The notes beneath the pieces are model-generated. The model had not been told where the DNA came from. It did not search any database and was given only the letters and a program-made list of their open reading frames with translations. Shown piece by piece: positions 16,595 through 27,045 of a stretch of 64,000 nucleotides of DNA; the first letter of the stretch is position 1; each line of letters starts with the position of its first letter. The position numbers were made by a program, and so were the translations under genes. Source of the stretch: Paludibacter sp. UBA6032 (lineage in GTDB: Bacteria; Bacteroidota; Bacteroidia; Bacteroidales; Paludibacteraceae). The stretch spans positions 9,937 through 73,936 of the forward strand of contig DIZI01000001.1 of NCBI GenBank assembly GCA_002427885.1, in the 5' to 3' direction.

Positions 16595-19500
16595 ATGAAA
16601 AAAAACGGCAAAAAACGATTCTTCAGGAACGTAACTTGGGTGTTCATTCTATTTTTACTGAACACCGCCGGAGCATTTGCTCAGGTCAAAGTAAGCGGAG
16701 TAGTCATTGACAAAAACAAGGAGCCATTAATTGGTGTAAATATCACTGTTAAAGGCACGACAATTGGAACAATAACAGATGTAAATGGTAAATATATCAT
16801 TCAGGTTCCGGATGCAAAATCCACTTTGACATTTTCGTACATCGGTTATAAAACTGATGAAGTAATTGTAGGTAAAAATACATTGATTAATATAGTTCTT
16901 AATGAAGATGCACAAAATATTGATGAAGTAGTTGTAGTTGCATACGGATCTCAGAAGAAATCACATTTGACCGGTGCTGTTTCTTCCATTAAGAATGATA
17001 AACTTGATGAAATACCGGTATCGAGTATCGGTCAGGCATTACAGGGGAAGTTAGCCGGTGTGAATATTCAGAATATTGATCCACAAGCAGGTGAGGCTCC
17101 GATTATACGGGTTCGTGGCATGGGTTCGATCAGTGCTTCAGTAAGCCCTCTTGTAGTTGTTGACGGTTTTCCAATCCCTGATGGATTATCATCCGTAAGT
17201 ATGGGTGATGTTGAATCAATAGAAGTATTGAAAGATGCAGCTTCAGCAGCTATGTACGGATCGAGGGCTGCCGGGGGCGTTATTTTGGTGACAACTAAAA
17301 GTGGTAACATAAAAAAACCGAAATACCAGTTTAAGATGTATACCGGTATTCGTTCAGCACTTAAACTTCCGGATATGATGAATACCGATCAATACACACA
17401 ATTGCTTTATAATGAAGCAGCTTTGCGTATGCAGGATCCTTCCATTGATGGAACTGCAAATACAATGAAATACAATCTTATTACAACGAGTGAGCAAGCA
17501 TCATATTTAATTCAGAAATATTACGATGATCAACCAACAAACTGGTTAAATGAAGGTTTGCGGAATAATGGATCCTCACAAAACTACCAGTTAAGTGCAT
17601 CGGGTGGAGATAAAAATATAAAATACTATATTTCTGGAAATTACACCAGTGAAGATGGAATTATGAAAAATAGCAATTATGACAAATATAATATGCGGGC
17701 AAAACTGGATATCAATTTGTCTCAAAACATAACAATCGGGATTAATGTTGCTCCTACTTACAGCCGTCAGGAAAAACCGGTGAATGACCTGACCGATTAT
17801 ACCCGTTTTCCTTCCTGGCTAATGGTTCGCCACAATGCAGCAACTGCAGCATTAACCGGAAAAATTGTCGGTGATTACGCACAACCATCTGATTTTAATG
17901 GAACTAATATGAGTGGAGTTGGCATAGATGGAACAACATGGAATTTAACTGCTGTGAATCCTTTCAGTTCGAGCAATCAAAATCCGACTTCCATTCGTGA
18001 GCGGACAAGCATTATAACAGATGATTACCGGTTGCAAAGTAATGCCTATTTAATTATTAAACTTCTTCCTGGTCTGGAGTTCAAAACATCAAACGGTGTT
18101 TATACTCGTTACATAGAATATAACAAAAAAGAACAGTCTCAGGCAAATAAAGCCGGTGTCCCAAATCAATTAACACGTCAAACTACATTCCATACAGAAT
18201 TATTGTCAGAAAATACATTCAACTATGTAAAGAAATTCGGTGACCATGATTTAAATGTACTTGCCGGATTCACGTATCAGCAAACCGGAGACCGCAAGAA
18301 TCAAATTGTTGGAACCAATTTTCCGGATGAACTTATGCTTTCATTTAATTATGCAGGGGCAATCTTAATGGAAAGTCCGGCAGTAAATGGAACAACTTCC
18401 AATTACGAGACCGAAAGTCTGGCTTCACTTATTGGACGTGTTACTTATGCATATAAAGGCAAATATTTACTCTCCGGTAGCATACGTTCGGATGGAACCT
18501 CTAAATTTGCACCGGGGAATAAATGGGTCGCTTTTCCGGCAGGCTCTCTAGGTTGGCGTGTATCAGAAGAAAGTTTCCTTAAACAGTATGACTGGTTATC
18601 GAATTTAAAACTACGCGCAAGTTTCGGATTGACCGGGAACAAAAACATTCCCAATAATTCCGACAAAAATATTCTCAACACCACCAATTACGTTACAGGT
18701 TCTGGTACCGGAAACCTTGTTGCCGGACTGGCAGCCAACTATCCTTCCTCCGGCAATCCCGACATTACATGGGAACAGACTGCTGAAGGCAATTATGGAA
18801 TCGATTTCGGATTTCTGAATAGTAAATTTAATATTTCTGTTGAGTATTATAATTCAAATACCATCAAACTGTTACTTCTTCAGCCCACAATGTATATTAC
18901 AGGATATCAAACTTATTGGAACAATATTGGTAAAGTAAACAATAAAGGTATTGAAATTGAAATAGTTACGACTAACATTGAAACAAAGGATTTCACATGG
19001 AAAACAACCGGTAATTTCTCTACAAACAAAAACACACTGTTAAATTATGGGGATCGGGATTATACAGATAATTTTGGTGAAAGAAGTGAAGTGTACCGTG
19101 GTATAATCGGTCAGCCTTCCATTCAATATTATGGATATAAATCCGATGGTGTATATACTTCATTCGAAGAAGTTGCAGCAGCAAAAGCACTAACAGATGC
19201 GAATGGTGTCGCGTTTACTTATGCCAAATTCGCTCCAATACTCGGAGGATTGAAAGTAGTCAATACAAACGGTGATAATAAAATAGATCCGAATGACCGG
19301 GTTGTAATTGGATCACCATTCCCTGATTTTACATATGGAATAAATAATACATTTACTTATAAGGGCTTTGATCTTGGTTTTTTAATTCAGGGCGTTCAGG
19401 GAGGACAATTAATTGATGGTAATTTGAATTACAATGAAAATCTTCGCTTGAACACAGCTTACACCAACAATCGTTTTGTTAGTCCCATGTTCCCGGGTGA

Positions 19501-19837
19501 TGGTAAAACAGTCTATTCAAACACAACGTCAGGAAGTGACCTGTTATTAACTGATTATGCCTTAGAAGATGCTTCCTATGCCGCTTTACGTGAATTTACA
19601 TTTGGATATACTTTGCCTCAGAAAATAATTAATCTATTGAATATTAATCAATTCAGAGCCTATTTTTCTGCTCAGAATTTAATATACCTTATGGCACCAG
19701 GCTACAAAGGAGTAAATCCTGAAGCCCGTCGTAACAGCGGTCCGTATTCAAGTGCTTCTCCACTGGTCGATGGATATCAGAGAGGAGTGTTTCCTTTGAG
19801 TAGAACTATGACGGTTGGTTTTGATATTTCATTTTAA
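16595..19837 (+). CDS. SusC/RagA-type TonB-dependent oligosaccharide transporter
   Basis: Outer-membrane barrel that imports oligosaccharides together with the SusD lipoprotein next to it. The 1080-residue protein has a signal peptide (about 1-29, ending AFAQ), a CarboxypepD_reg-like domain (about 31-115), a plug (about 125-235) with the SusC-type VVVVAYGSQKK start and VLKDAASAAMYGSRAAGGVILVTT signature region, and a barrel ending in F. It is preceded by an operator-bearing promoter and followed 62 nt later by susD. The genomic context implies uronic-acid oligosaccharides such as alginate fragments. Confidence 0.96.
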   Translation: MKKNGKKRFFRNVTWVFILFLLNTAGAFAQVKVSGVVIDKNKEPLIGVNITVKGTTIGTITDVNGKYIIQVPDAKSTLTFSYIGYKTDEVIVGKNTLINIVLNEDAQNIDEVVVVAYGSQKKSHLTGAVSSIKNDKLDEIPVSSIGQALQGKLAGVNIQNIDPQAGEAPIIRVRGMGSISASVSPLVVVDGFPIPDGLSSVSMGDVESIEVLKDAASAAMYGSRAAGGVILVTTKSGNIKKPKYQFKMYTGIRSALKLPDMMNTDQYTQLLYNEAALRMQDPSIDGTANTMKYNLITTSEQASYLIQKYYDDQPTNWLNEGLRNNGSSQNYQLSASGGDKNIKYYISGNYTSEDGIMKNSNYDKYNMRAKLDINLSQNITIGINVAPTYSRQEKPVNDLTDYTRFPSWLMVRHNAATAALTGKIVGDYAQPSDFNGTNMSGVGIDGTTWNLTAVNPFSSSNQNPTSIRERTSIITDDYRLQSNAYLIIKLLPGLEFKTSNGVYTRYIEYNKKEQSQANKAGVPNQLTRQTTFHTELLSENTFNYVKKFGDHDLNVLAGFTYQQTGDRKNQIVGTNFPDELMLSFNYAGAILMESPAVNGTTSNYETESLASLIGRVTYAYKGKYLLSGSIRSDGTSKFAPGNKWVAFPAGSLGWRVSEESFLKQYDWLSNLKLRASFGLTGNKNIPNNSDKNILNTTNYVTGSGTGNLVAGLAANYPSSGNPDITWEQTAEGNYGIDFGFLNSKFNISVEYYNSNTIKLLLLQPTMYITGYQTYWNNIGKVNNKGIEIEIVTTNIETKDFTWKTTGNFSTNKNTLLNYGDRDYTDNFGERSEVYRGIIGQPSIQYYGYKSDGVYTSFEEVAAAKALTDANGVAFTYAKFAPILGGLKVVNTNGDNKIDPNDRVVIGSPFPDFTYGINNTFTYKGFDLGFLIQGVQGGQLIDGNLNYNENLRLNTAYTNNRFVSPMFPGDGKTVYSNTTSGSDLLLTDYALEDASYAALREFTFGYTLPQKIINLLNINQFRAYFSAQNLIYLMAPGYKGVNPEARRNSGPYSSASPLVDGYQRGVFPLSRTMTVGFDISF

Positions 19838-19899
19838 TTCATTATAAATCAACAACCTCGTAAAGCTTATTTTCTAATAACGATAAAAATAAATGAAAA

Positions 19900-21465
19900 A
19901 TGAAAAATAAAATTAGTTTAATATTAGTATTTATCGCAGCTATTGCATTTTCAGGCTGTGACAATATAATTACCGATGTTCCCGAATCGGCATTAACACA
20001 AACAGATTTCTTCACTACACCAACCCGAATTAATAATGGTATTATGGGCTGTTACGAGGGAATGGCAAATATAAAGGAAGTCGAATGGCGGTTTACTGAA
20101 ATCAGAAGTGATAACACCTGCGTATCAAGTACGGGAACAGGACAAACAGATCGTGCAGACATTTGTGACTTGAAATTTTTCAGAACTTCTCCAAGCCAAA
20201 CCGGATTACTCAATTTTTGGTATCTTTTATACCAGAATATATCGAATGTAAATTCAATTCTACCCTTTGTTGCAAAGGGTCAAACTTATGTTCCCGTCGA
20301 AACACAACGTGAACAATATGAAGGAGAGCTTTTGTTTATCAGGGCATTTCATTATTACACATTGGTAAGTCTTTGGGGTAATATGTTTAAAGTAACCGGT
20401 GTTGTTGGCCCGAATGAAGCAAAAACAATTCCACGTTCACCGGTTTCAGAAATATATAATGATATCATTATCCCTGACTTAATTAAGGCAGCGAATCAAC
20501 TACCTCCTTCATATTCTTCGAGTGATGCAGGCAGAATTACGAAATGGGCTGCAAAAAGTTTACTTGCAAAAGCTTATATGATGATTGGTGGAGATGCCAA
20601 TCTTACATTAGCAAAAGGTTTATTGGAAGAAGTTATGGGGGCTCCACAACATGGGTTACTTACAACCGGAGTCACAGTCGGTGGTAAACTATTAAGTCCC
20701 TATGCCAGTATTTTTGATGTTTCAAACGAAATGAATAAGGAAATCATTTTTGCCATCCGTTATAAAGGGGGTGCTTATGGAATAGGCTCTACGTTTTGGG
20801 GAACATTTGCTCCAGAAGGCTCAGCAAATCAAATACTTAAAATAGGAACACCCATTGGAAATAATAATCCGACTCCTGATCTGATGAATCAATTTTATAC
20901 CGATTCAACCGATACAAGAATAGATGCATCATTCAGAATCTGGAAAAAATCATCTACAACTAATATCCCATATATTTCAAAATATATTGATGCGAATATG
21001 ACTCAGGCATTACAAGCAGAAAATGATTGGATTGAAATTCGTTATGCAGATATAGTTTTGTTACATGCCGAAATTGAAGCTCAACAAAGTGATTTTCCAG
21101 CAGCATTAACTGATGTAAACCGAATCAGAACAAGAGCCGGAATTAAATCATACATAAGCTTCGATTCAAAAACGGAAGCATTGGATTCGGTATATACTGA
21201 AAGGCGGAAGGAACTTGCATTTGAAAATCAACGTTGGTTTGATTTATTGCGTATGGGAAAAGCATACGGTGATCCGGAAAAAGCTATCAATATTCTCAAA
21301 ACAAGTGTATTTGTTACGGACTGGACAACCTTATATTCTTTATATAGCCCAATTTTACCTCCAATCGAAAGTTCTTTCATAACCGATAGACTTTTATTGC
21401 CGATTCCTCAGCAGGAAATCGATACAAACAACGATATGGTTATTCCTCAAAACACAGGTTATTAA
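19900..21465 (+). CDS. SusD/RagB-type glycan-binding lipoprotein
   Basis: Surface lipoprotein that forms the lid over the SusC barrel and binds oligosaccharides. The lipobox is FSGC with Cys20. The 521-residue protein shows the N-terminal SusD pattern (LTQTDFFTTPTRINNGIMGCYEG), the TPR-rich core (YEGELLFIRAFHYYTLVSLWG) and the C-terminal RagB/SusD signature (RRKELAFENQRWFDLLRMGKA). It follows susC by 62 nt and precedes a small lipoprotein by 18 nt, so all three should form a membrane complex. Confidence 0.96.
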   Translation: MKNKISLILVFIAAIAFSGCDNIITDVPESALTQTDFFTTPTRINNGIMGCYEGMANIKEVEWRFTEIRSDNTCVSSTGTGQTDRADICDLKFFRTSPSQTGLLNFWYLLYQNISNVNSILPFVAKGQTYVPVETQREQYEGELLFIRAFHYYTLVSLWGNMFKVTGVVGPNEAKTIPRSPVSEIYNDIIIPDLIKAANQLPPSYSSSDAGRITKWAAKSLLAKAYMMIGGDANLTLAKGLLEEVMGAPQHGLLTTGVTVGGKLLSPYASIFDVSNEMNKEIIFAIRYKGGAYGIGSTFWGTFAPEGSANQILKIGTPIGNNNPTPDLMNQFYTDSTDTRIDASFRIWKKSSTTNIPYISKYIDANMTQALQAENDWIEIRYADIVLLHAEIEAQQSDFPAALTDVNRIRTRAGIKSYISFDSKTEALDSVYTERRKELAFENQRWFDLLRMGKAYGDPEKAINILKTSVFVTDWTTLYSLYSPILPPIESSFITDRLLLPIPQQEIDTNNDMVIPQNTGY

Positions 21466-21483
21466 TTTTTTAATCAGATCATT

Positions 21484-22089
21484 ATGAAACAGATAAATAA
21501 AATCTCATTATTGGTTATATTAACAATATTTTTTGGCTTCGGATTCAGTTCCTGCACGGTGGACGAACCAATCGTGGTTGTTCCGAAAACAGTAGATCAG
21601 TACATTGCACAATTCAGTACTTATGTAGCCTCTGAAAGAACTTTTTTGGACAATTGCGTTGTAGGATACAATAAAGGAGACTTCACTCCTGTGTCAACTA
21701 CTTCATTTAACACGTACACAAGCAATTATCGTGTAGCTTTACAGGCCGACTCGGCAGTGATTGTAAAACCAAATGTTAGCATTGCTGAACTTGTTGCTGC
21801 CAATACGGCTCTAGCAACACCCGGAAAAGCATTTTGGGGAAAAATTAATATTTCCGATCGCCGTCCGTTGAATGATTTAATTATTGAAGTAACTACACTA
21901 AATACAGGCACATTAGTAGGAACTGCAGTGGGTCAGGTTTCGCAGGATGCAAAAAACACTCTTACAACTGCAATTGGAACTGCTACAACAACACGGGATG
22001 CATTGACTACAATTGATCGTCAGGTGGCTGAAGGTGTGACTGCTCTCAATGCAGCAAAAGATGCATTTACAAATTCAATAGTAAAATAA
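21484..22089 (+). CDS. Small PUL lipoprotein, possible surface glycan-binding component
   Basis: I do not recognise a named family with certainty. The 201-residue protein has a signal peptide and lipobox (FSSC, Cys24). The mature part is Ala/Thr-rich and predicted mostly helical. It ends in segments of the form LTTAIGTATTTRDAL and ALNAAKDAF that resemble FIVAR-type helical repeats. It sits in the SusE/SusF position, 18 nt after susD and before a terminator, so it may be an extra surface glycan-binding or spacer protein. No catalytic motif is visible. Confidence 0.75.
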   Translation: MKQINKISLLVILTIFFGFGFSSCTVDEPIVVVPKTVDQYIAQFSTYVASERTFLDNCVVGYNKGDFTPVSTTSFNTYTSNYRVALQADSAVIVKPNVSIAELVAANTALATPGKAFWGKINISDRRPLNDLIIEVTTLNTGTLVGTAVGQVSQDAKNTLTTAIGTATTTRDALTTIDRQVAEGVTALNAAKDAFTNSIVK

Positions 22090-22100
22090 TAGAACTCCAA

Positions 22101-22135
22101 ATCACTGCTGTATAAATTTTACAGCAGTGATTTTT
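22101..22135 (+). terminator. Strong intrinsic terminator between the susCD-lipoprotein genes and the lyase genes
   Basis: A perfect 12-bp stem (22101-22112 with 22120-22131), a 7-nt loop and a T-tract. No promoter with a TAnnTTTG box was found between it and the PL6 gene at 22201, so the downstream genes appear to rely on partial read-through. Confidence 0.88.
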
Positions 22136-22200
22136 CTACTCATTTTTTCTAATTACTTTCTCTCCACCAGAACACTTAAGTTCCTTTTAACTACAATCAA

Positions 22201-24588
22201 ATGAATACCAGACTCTTAATATTATCATTCATCATCCTTTTTATTCATTTTAGTATTTCAGCAAAAATCTATAAGGTTGAAAACACAATCCAATACCAGG
22301 AAAAAGTAAAACTTTTATTACCGGGTGATACCATTATGCTGGCTAATGGTGTTTGGAAAGACGCACAATTGGTTTTCAAAGCTAACGGAGAAAAAGACAA
22401 ATATATCTTTCTGGAAGCTGAAACACCCGGAAAAGTCACATTGGAAGGAAAATCTGGATTACAGATTTCCGGGAAATGGCTTCAGGTTTCGGGTCTGGTT
22501 TTCATTAATGGAAACAGTCCTAAAGGAACTGTTATTGATTTCAGAACCAATTCAAGAAATTATGCATATAATTGTATAGTAACCAATTGTGTCATTGACA
22601 AATTCAATCTTGCTGCAAAAGATTCATCGGATCACTGGATTGGACTTTATGGCAAAAATAATACGATAGAATATTGTTATTTTGGTGGAAAAACTAATCT
22701 GGGAACTACTCTTGTTGTCTGGCCAAACGATTCGAATTCAATCAATAATCATCATCTGATTTATCGTAACTATTTTGGTCCACGACCACGATTAGGATCA
22801 AATGGCGGCGAAACCATCCGAATCGGGACAAGTCAGGTTTGCACAAACAGTTCTGCTTCAATTGTTGAAGGAAATTATTTTGAGCATTGCAATGGAGAAG
22901 TAGAAATTATCTCCAATAAATCAGGCGATAATATATATTCCAATAACACATTTTTCGAATGTGAAGGTTGCCTTACCCTTCGTCATGGAAATCGTGCAAC
23001 TGTTTGCGGAAACTGGTTTATAGGAAATGACAAGGAAAATACCGGTGGAGTTCGGGTTATAAATGAAGGACATTTAATATATAACAATTATTTCTATAAA
23101 CTTCGTGGCGATAATTTTCGTTCAGGACTTACCATTATGAATGCCATACCTAATTCTCCGGCAAATGGTTATGCACCTGTCAAAAATGTTGTCATAGCAA
23201 ACAATACGTATTACGATTGCGCTTTTCCATGGGCTTTTGGAGCCGGTTTCGGCGAAAGAGACCGAACTGTTACAGCACAAAGTACTTTGTTATTGAACAA
23301 TTTAGTTTACTGTACCAATACTGATGAAATTATTAAACATTACGACAAAACTGATGGAATTATACTGAATAATAATATTTTGGTCAACAGTAAAGGTATT
23401 TCAAATGAAACAGGTTGTGTTCCGGGTGAGGTGAAAATGACAAAAGTTTGGGGAGTAGATGTGCCATACACAACCGTGAGAGCAAAAAAACTTCCTTATG
23501 TAAAATATGATTTAGTTGGAGAAGTACGTGGAGATGCAGTTATTGGTGCATTGCAGAATAAAGATGAAAAGCCGGCAGTTGTAATTGCCACTTCCATCAA
23601 TTGTGGTCCTCAATGGTATAAACCGGGTTCGGTTGAAACTCAACAAAAAACAAAAAAAACAGGTAAAATTACTACTTTAAAACCCGGAACGGACAACTTG
23701 TATCAGGCGGTGAAAAATGCAGGAGATGGTGATGTTCTGTTATTAAGTGAAGGGGAATATGTAGCAACAAAAAAGATAATCGTGTTGAAAAATATTACAA
23801 TTAAAGCTGATTCTGATAAAAAACCGGTTCTTCTTTTAAAAACCGATAGAGAAAACGGAAGTCTGTTTGAAATTGGTGGAAATGCAAATCTCAGAATTCA
23901 GGGTATCGCCATAAATGGTGACAGCAAGGCTGAATTCCCGGCAAAATATGCCTTTATTTCTTCAAAAGATGCTGCAGCTGGTTATTCTTTAATAATTGAC
24001 AACTGTGAAATTTACGATTTTAACGTGTTGTCCGGAGCCATTTATAAAGCATATAAAGGATCGGTTGCGGATTCCATTGTAGTTACAAATTCTTTATTCA
24101 GAGATTCATATCGTGGATTTAGTTTGGGTGAAGAAAAAGATGATATTGGAAAATACAGTGTCGAAAACATCAAATTTGACAATACTATTTTCACTCATTT
24201 TGCTCAATATATTATTGATTATTATCGTGGTGGAAATGATGAATCGACACTGGGAGGTTCGCTGAATGTGAATCACTGTATTTTCGACCAGGTTGGAAAC
24301 GATGAAAAACAGACGATACTGAAATCGACAGGCATAAAAAACGTAGCGATTAATAATTCAGTATTCAATAATTCTATGGCTAAGACTTCCGTCAAACTAT
24401 CCGGTTCTAAAAATGCAATTACAAATTGTGATTTTAATGGTTGTCCGAAACCGAAACTAGAAGATGGAGCAAAATCTGTCAATATTTTATTTCTTAATCC
24501 GGATTTTGAAAAAAACAGTTTTAAATCGTCATCCAAATCCGGTTTGTCAGGCAAAAGTTTAGATGGTAGTAATATCGGACTCCGTTAA
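22201..24588 (+). CDS. PL6 alginate lyase, two-domain type (copy A)
   Basis: Cleaves alginate by beta-elimination, outside the cytoplasm (signal peptide about 1-21). The 795-residue protein has two parallel beta-helix domains, the catalytic one at about 22-430 and a second at about 475-785. This is the layout of AlyGC-type PL6 enzymes. Active-site residues align with AlyGC by spacing: calcium ligands E233 and E235, catalytic K240 (in SNKS) and R261 (in LRHGNR). Dimeric AlyGC is an exo-type enzyme, but the mode here is not readable from sequence. A paralogue of equal length follows 44 nt downstream. Chondroitinase B is the alternative PL6 activity. Confidence 0.92.
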   Translation: MNTRLLILSFIILFIHFSISAKIYKVENTIQYQEKVKLLLPGDTIMLANGVWKDAQLVFKANGEKDKYIFLEAETPGKVTLEGKSGLQISGKWLQVSGLVFINGNSPKGTVIDFRTNSRNYAYNCIVTNCVIDKFNLAAKDSSDHWIGLYGKNNTIEYCYFGGKTNLGTTLVVWPNDSNSINNHHLIYRNYFGPRPRLGSNGGETIRIGTSQVCTNSSASIVEGNYFEHCNGEVEIISNKSGDNIYSNNTFFECEGCLTLRHGNRATVCGNWFIGNDKENTGGVRVINEGHLIYNNYFYKLRGDNFRSGLTIMNAIPNSPANGYAPVKNVVIANNTYYDCAFPWAFGAGFGERDRTVTAQSTLLLNNLVYCTNTDEIIKHYDKTDGIILNNNILVNSKGISNETGCVPGEVKMTKVWGVDVPYTTVRAKKLPYVKYDLVGEVRGDAVIGALQNKDEKPAVVIATSINCGPQWYKPGSVETQQKTKKTGKITTLKPGTDNLYQAVKNAGDGDVLLLSEGEYVATKKIIVLKNITIKADSDKKPVLLLKTDRENGSLFEIGGNANLRIQGIAINGDSKAEFPAKYAFISSKDAAAGYSLIIDNCEIYDFNVLSGAIYKAYKGSVADSIVVTNSLFRDSYRGFSLGEEKDDIGKYSVENIKFDNTIFTHFAQYIIDYYRGGNDESTLGGSLNVNHCIFDQVGNDEKQTILKSTGIKNVAINNSVFNNSMAKTSVKLSGSKNAITNCDFNGCPKPKLEDGAKSVNILFLNPDFEKNSFKSSSKSGLSGKSLDGSNIGLR

Positions 24589-24632
24589 AAAACCTGATAT
24601 ATAAAAAATATAATATCTAAATTCTTTAGAAA

Positions 24633-27020
24633 ATGAACAACAATAAAAAATATGTAATTCTTTTCCTTACAATCAGCCTATCTTTTTCGTTTATTCATGC
24701 GACAAATTATAAGGTTTCCAATACAAAAGAATTAAACGAAAGAATGAGAAATGCAATACCCGGTGATTGCATTATTATGGCAAATGGCATTTGGAATGAT
24801 CTTCTGATTGAGTTTAAAGCCAAAGGGACTTCAAAAAAACACATTACACTTACAGCCGAAACTGCAGGTAAAGTTCTTATTGAAGGAGTTTCAAATCTTT
24901 CAATTTCGGGTGAATATCTGGATGTTTCAAATCTTGTATTTACGAATGGTCACACACCGACACGAACAGTACTGCTCTTTAAAACCTCCAATACCGAATA
25001 TGCATATCATTGCAGGGTTTCTGATTGTGTGATTAACAAATTCAATCAACCAATACGCGAAACGGAAGACAACTGGGTATCCATGTGGGGAAAATACAAT
25101 GAAGTATCCAATTGTTATTTCGGAGGAAAAACAAATGTAGGTACCACTTTTATTGTTTGTCCAAACGATACGAATAGTATTTACAACAAACATTTGATTT
25201 CGCACAATTATTTTGGACCCCGTCCCCGACTTGGTTCAAATGGAGGAGAAACCATGCGTATCGGTACAAGTGAAGTTTGCCTAAAAAGTTCTGAAACTGT
25301 CGTTGAGGGTAATTATTTTGACCATTGTAACGGTGAAGTTGAAATTTTATCTAATAAATCAAGTGATAATAAAATTCTGAATAATACTTTTTTTGAGTCT
25401 GAAGGTAGTCTGGTATTGAGACATGGAAACCGTGAAACCGTTTCAGGAAACTGGTTTATCGGAAACGGTAAACCATTTACCGGTGGAATTCGTGTAATAA
25501 ATGCCGGGCATCAGATTTACAATAATTTCCTGTATAAACTTACCGGCGACGAATTCCGATCTCCACTTACGATTATGAACGGTATTCCCGATTCACCTTT
25601 AAGTGGATATGCTCCGGTAAAAAATGTTCTGATAGCAAACAATACTTTTTACGATTGCAAACTTCCATGGAATTTTTGCGTTGGAAGAAGCGAAAGAAAT
25701 CGTATTATTACACCTCAAAATACGCAGTTAATCAATAATATTGTGTACAGTCCTAATGAAAAAGAATTGATAATAAGCTACGACAACACTGACGGCATTA
25801 CACTTTCTAACAATTTAATGATTTCTGCGAAAGGAGTTTCAACTAAAAAAGGAACTGTTGCCGGTGAAGTTATGAAAGCGAACTATCAGGGGAAAGACTT
25901 CATATTTTCAACTATAAAAGCAGAGAGAATTCCTCTAGTAAAACAGGATATTCTTGGTCAGTCAAATTCGAGTCCGGTAATTGGTGCGTTTCAAAATAAC
26001 GAAGATAATACTAAAACATTAGTTGCAAGTTCCGAAAACACAGGACCAAACTGGAATTTTAAAGAACTTGTCTTTGCTACGAAACCAATTATTAATAAAA
26101 AAATAATTAAGGTTAAACCGGGAACAGATAATCTATATAATGCCGTATATCTGGCAAATGATGGTGATATCTTATTGCTGGATTCAGGAACTTATGTACT
26201 GACCAGAAGAATTATATTCACAAAAAGCCTGACAATCAAAGCTTCATCAAAACTAAAATCGAAACCAATAATAAAAATGGAAACCGAAGTTGCAGGCGAA
26301 TCACTTTTTGAAATTAATTCGAATGTTTATCTTCGAATAAAAGGATTGAAAATTGAAGGCAAAAGCTCTACAATATCTCCTGAAAATGCTTTTGTCTCAG
26401 CTGACCATGCATTACGCTATTCTTTGTTTGTTGATAATTGTGAAATTTCTGGTTTTAATCAGAAAAACAGTTCTGTTTTCACCGGTTTATATTGCACAAT
26501 GGCCGATTCGATTGTAATCTCTAATTCTGTTATTCGCGATTCATACAGCGGAATTAATTTGCATACCGAGAAGGAAGATGGAAGGTATAATGCTGAAACA
26601 GTAATTTTCAACAATAGCGTTTTTGCCAATTTATCGGATTATGCGCTTGATTATTACCGGGGTGGAAATGACGAATCAACTGTCGGCGGTTCCTTGTCGG
26701 TATATCATTGCGTTTTTGATTCGGTTGGAAATACCGACAGTCAGGCAATTTTGAATTTAAACAGAATCATGTACGTTAAAATCAACAATTCGATCTTCTC
26801 GAATTCTAAAGCGAAAAGTTCACTTACACTTTGGTATCTGTACGATAAAATATCAAACTCATGTTTCTACAATTGTCCGAAACCTGAATTTACAAAAGAA
26901 GCAAAATCAAAAAATCTGATTTTTGAAAATCCTGATTATGAGAAGAGAACATATTCACTTTCAATCAATTCAACTTTGACAGGAAAAGCATCTGATGGTA
27001 AAAGCATAGGTTTGAAATAA
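24633..27020 (+). CDS. PL6 alginate lyase, two-domain type (copy B)
   Basis: Tandem paralogue of the preceding gene, also 795 residues with the same two beta-helix domains and a signal peptide (about 1-23). The catalytic set is conserved: E235, E237, K242 and R263 in the same spacing. It aligns with copy A along the whole length but is clearly diverged, so the duplication is not recent. It may differ in preference for M or G blocks. It precedes the PF05426 lyase by 25 nt in what looks like one long operon. Confidence 0.92.
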   Translation: MNNNKKYVILFLTISLSFSFIHATNYKVSNTKELNERMRNAIPGDCIIMANGIWNDLLIEFKAKGTSKKHITLTAETAGKVLIEGVSNLSISGEYLDVSNLVFTNGHTPTRTVLLFKTSNTEYAYHCRVSDCVINKFNQPIRETEDNWVSMWGKYNEVSNCYFGGKTNVGTTFIVCPNDTNSIYNKHLISHNYFGPRPRLGSNGGETMRIGTSEVCLKSSETVVEGNYFDHCNGEVEILSNKSSDNKILNNTFFESEGSLVLRHGNRETVSGNWFIGNGKPFTGGIRVINAGHQIYNNFLYKLTGDEFRSPLTIMNGIPDSPLSGYAPVKNVLIANNTFYDCKLPWNFCVGRSERNRIITPQNTQLINNIVYSPNEKELIISYDNTDGITLSNNLMISAKGVSTKKGTVAGEVMKANYQGKDFIFSTIKAERIPLVKQDILGQSNSSPVIGAFQNNEDNTKTLVASSENTGPNWNFKELVFATKPIINKKIIKVKPGTDNLYNAVYLANDGDILLLDSGTYVLTRRIIFTKSLTIKASSKLKSKPIIKMETEVAGESLFEINSNVYLRIKGLKIEGKSSTISPENAFVSADHALRYSLFVDNCEISGFNQKNSSVFTGLYCTMADSIVISNSVIRDSYSGINLHTEKEDGRYNAETVIFNNSVFANLSDYALDYYRGGNDESTVGGSLSVYHCVFDSVGNTDSQAILNLNRIMYVKINNSIFSNSKAKSSLTLWYLYDKISNSCFYNCPKPEFTKEAKSKNLIFENPDYEKRTYSLSINSTLTGKASDGKSIGLK

Positions 27021-27045
27021 CAAATTCAATTCAAAAAAAGCAATT

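Noticed and set aside
11598..19871. Identical 15-mer CTCGTAAAGCTTATT at 11598-11612 and 19857-19871
   Set aside because: One 15-base match in 64 kb of AT-rich sequence is expected by chance, and neither copy has a consistent gene context.
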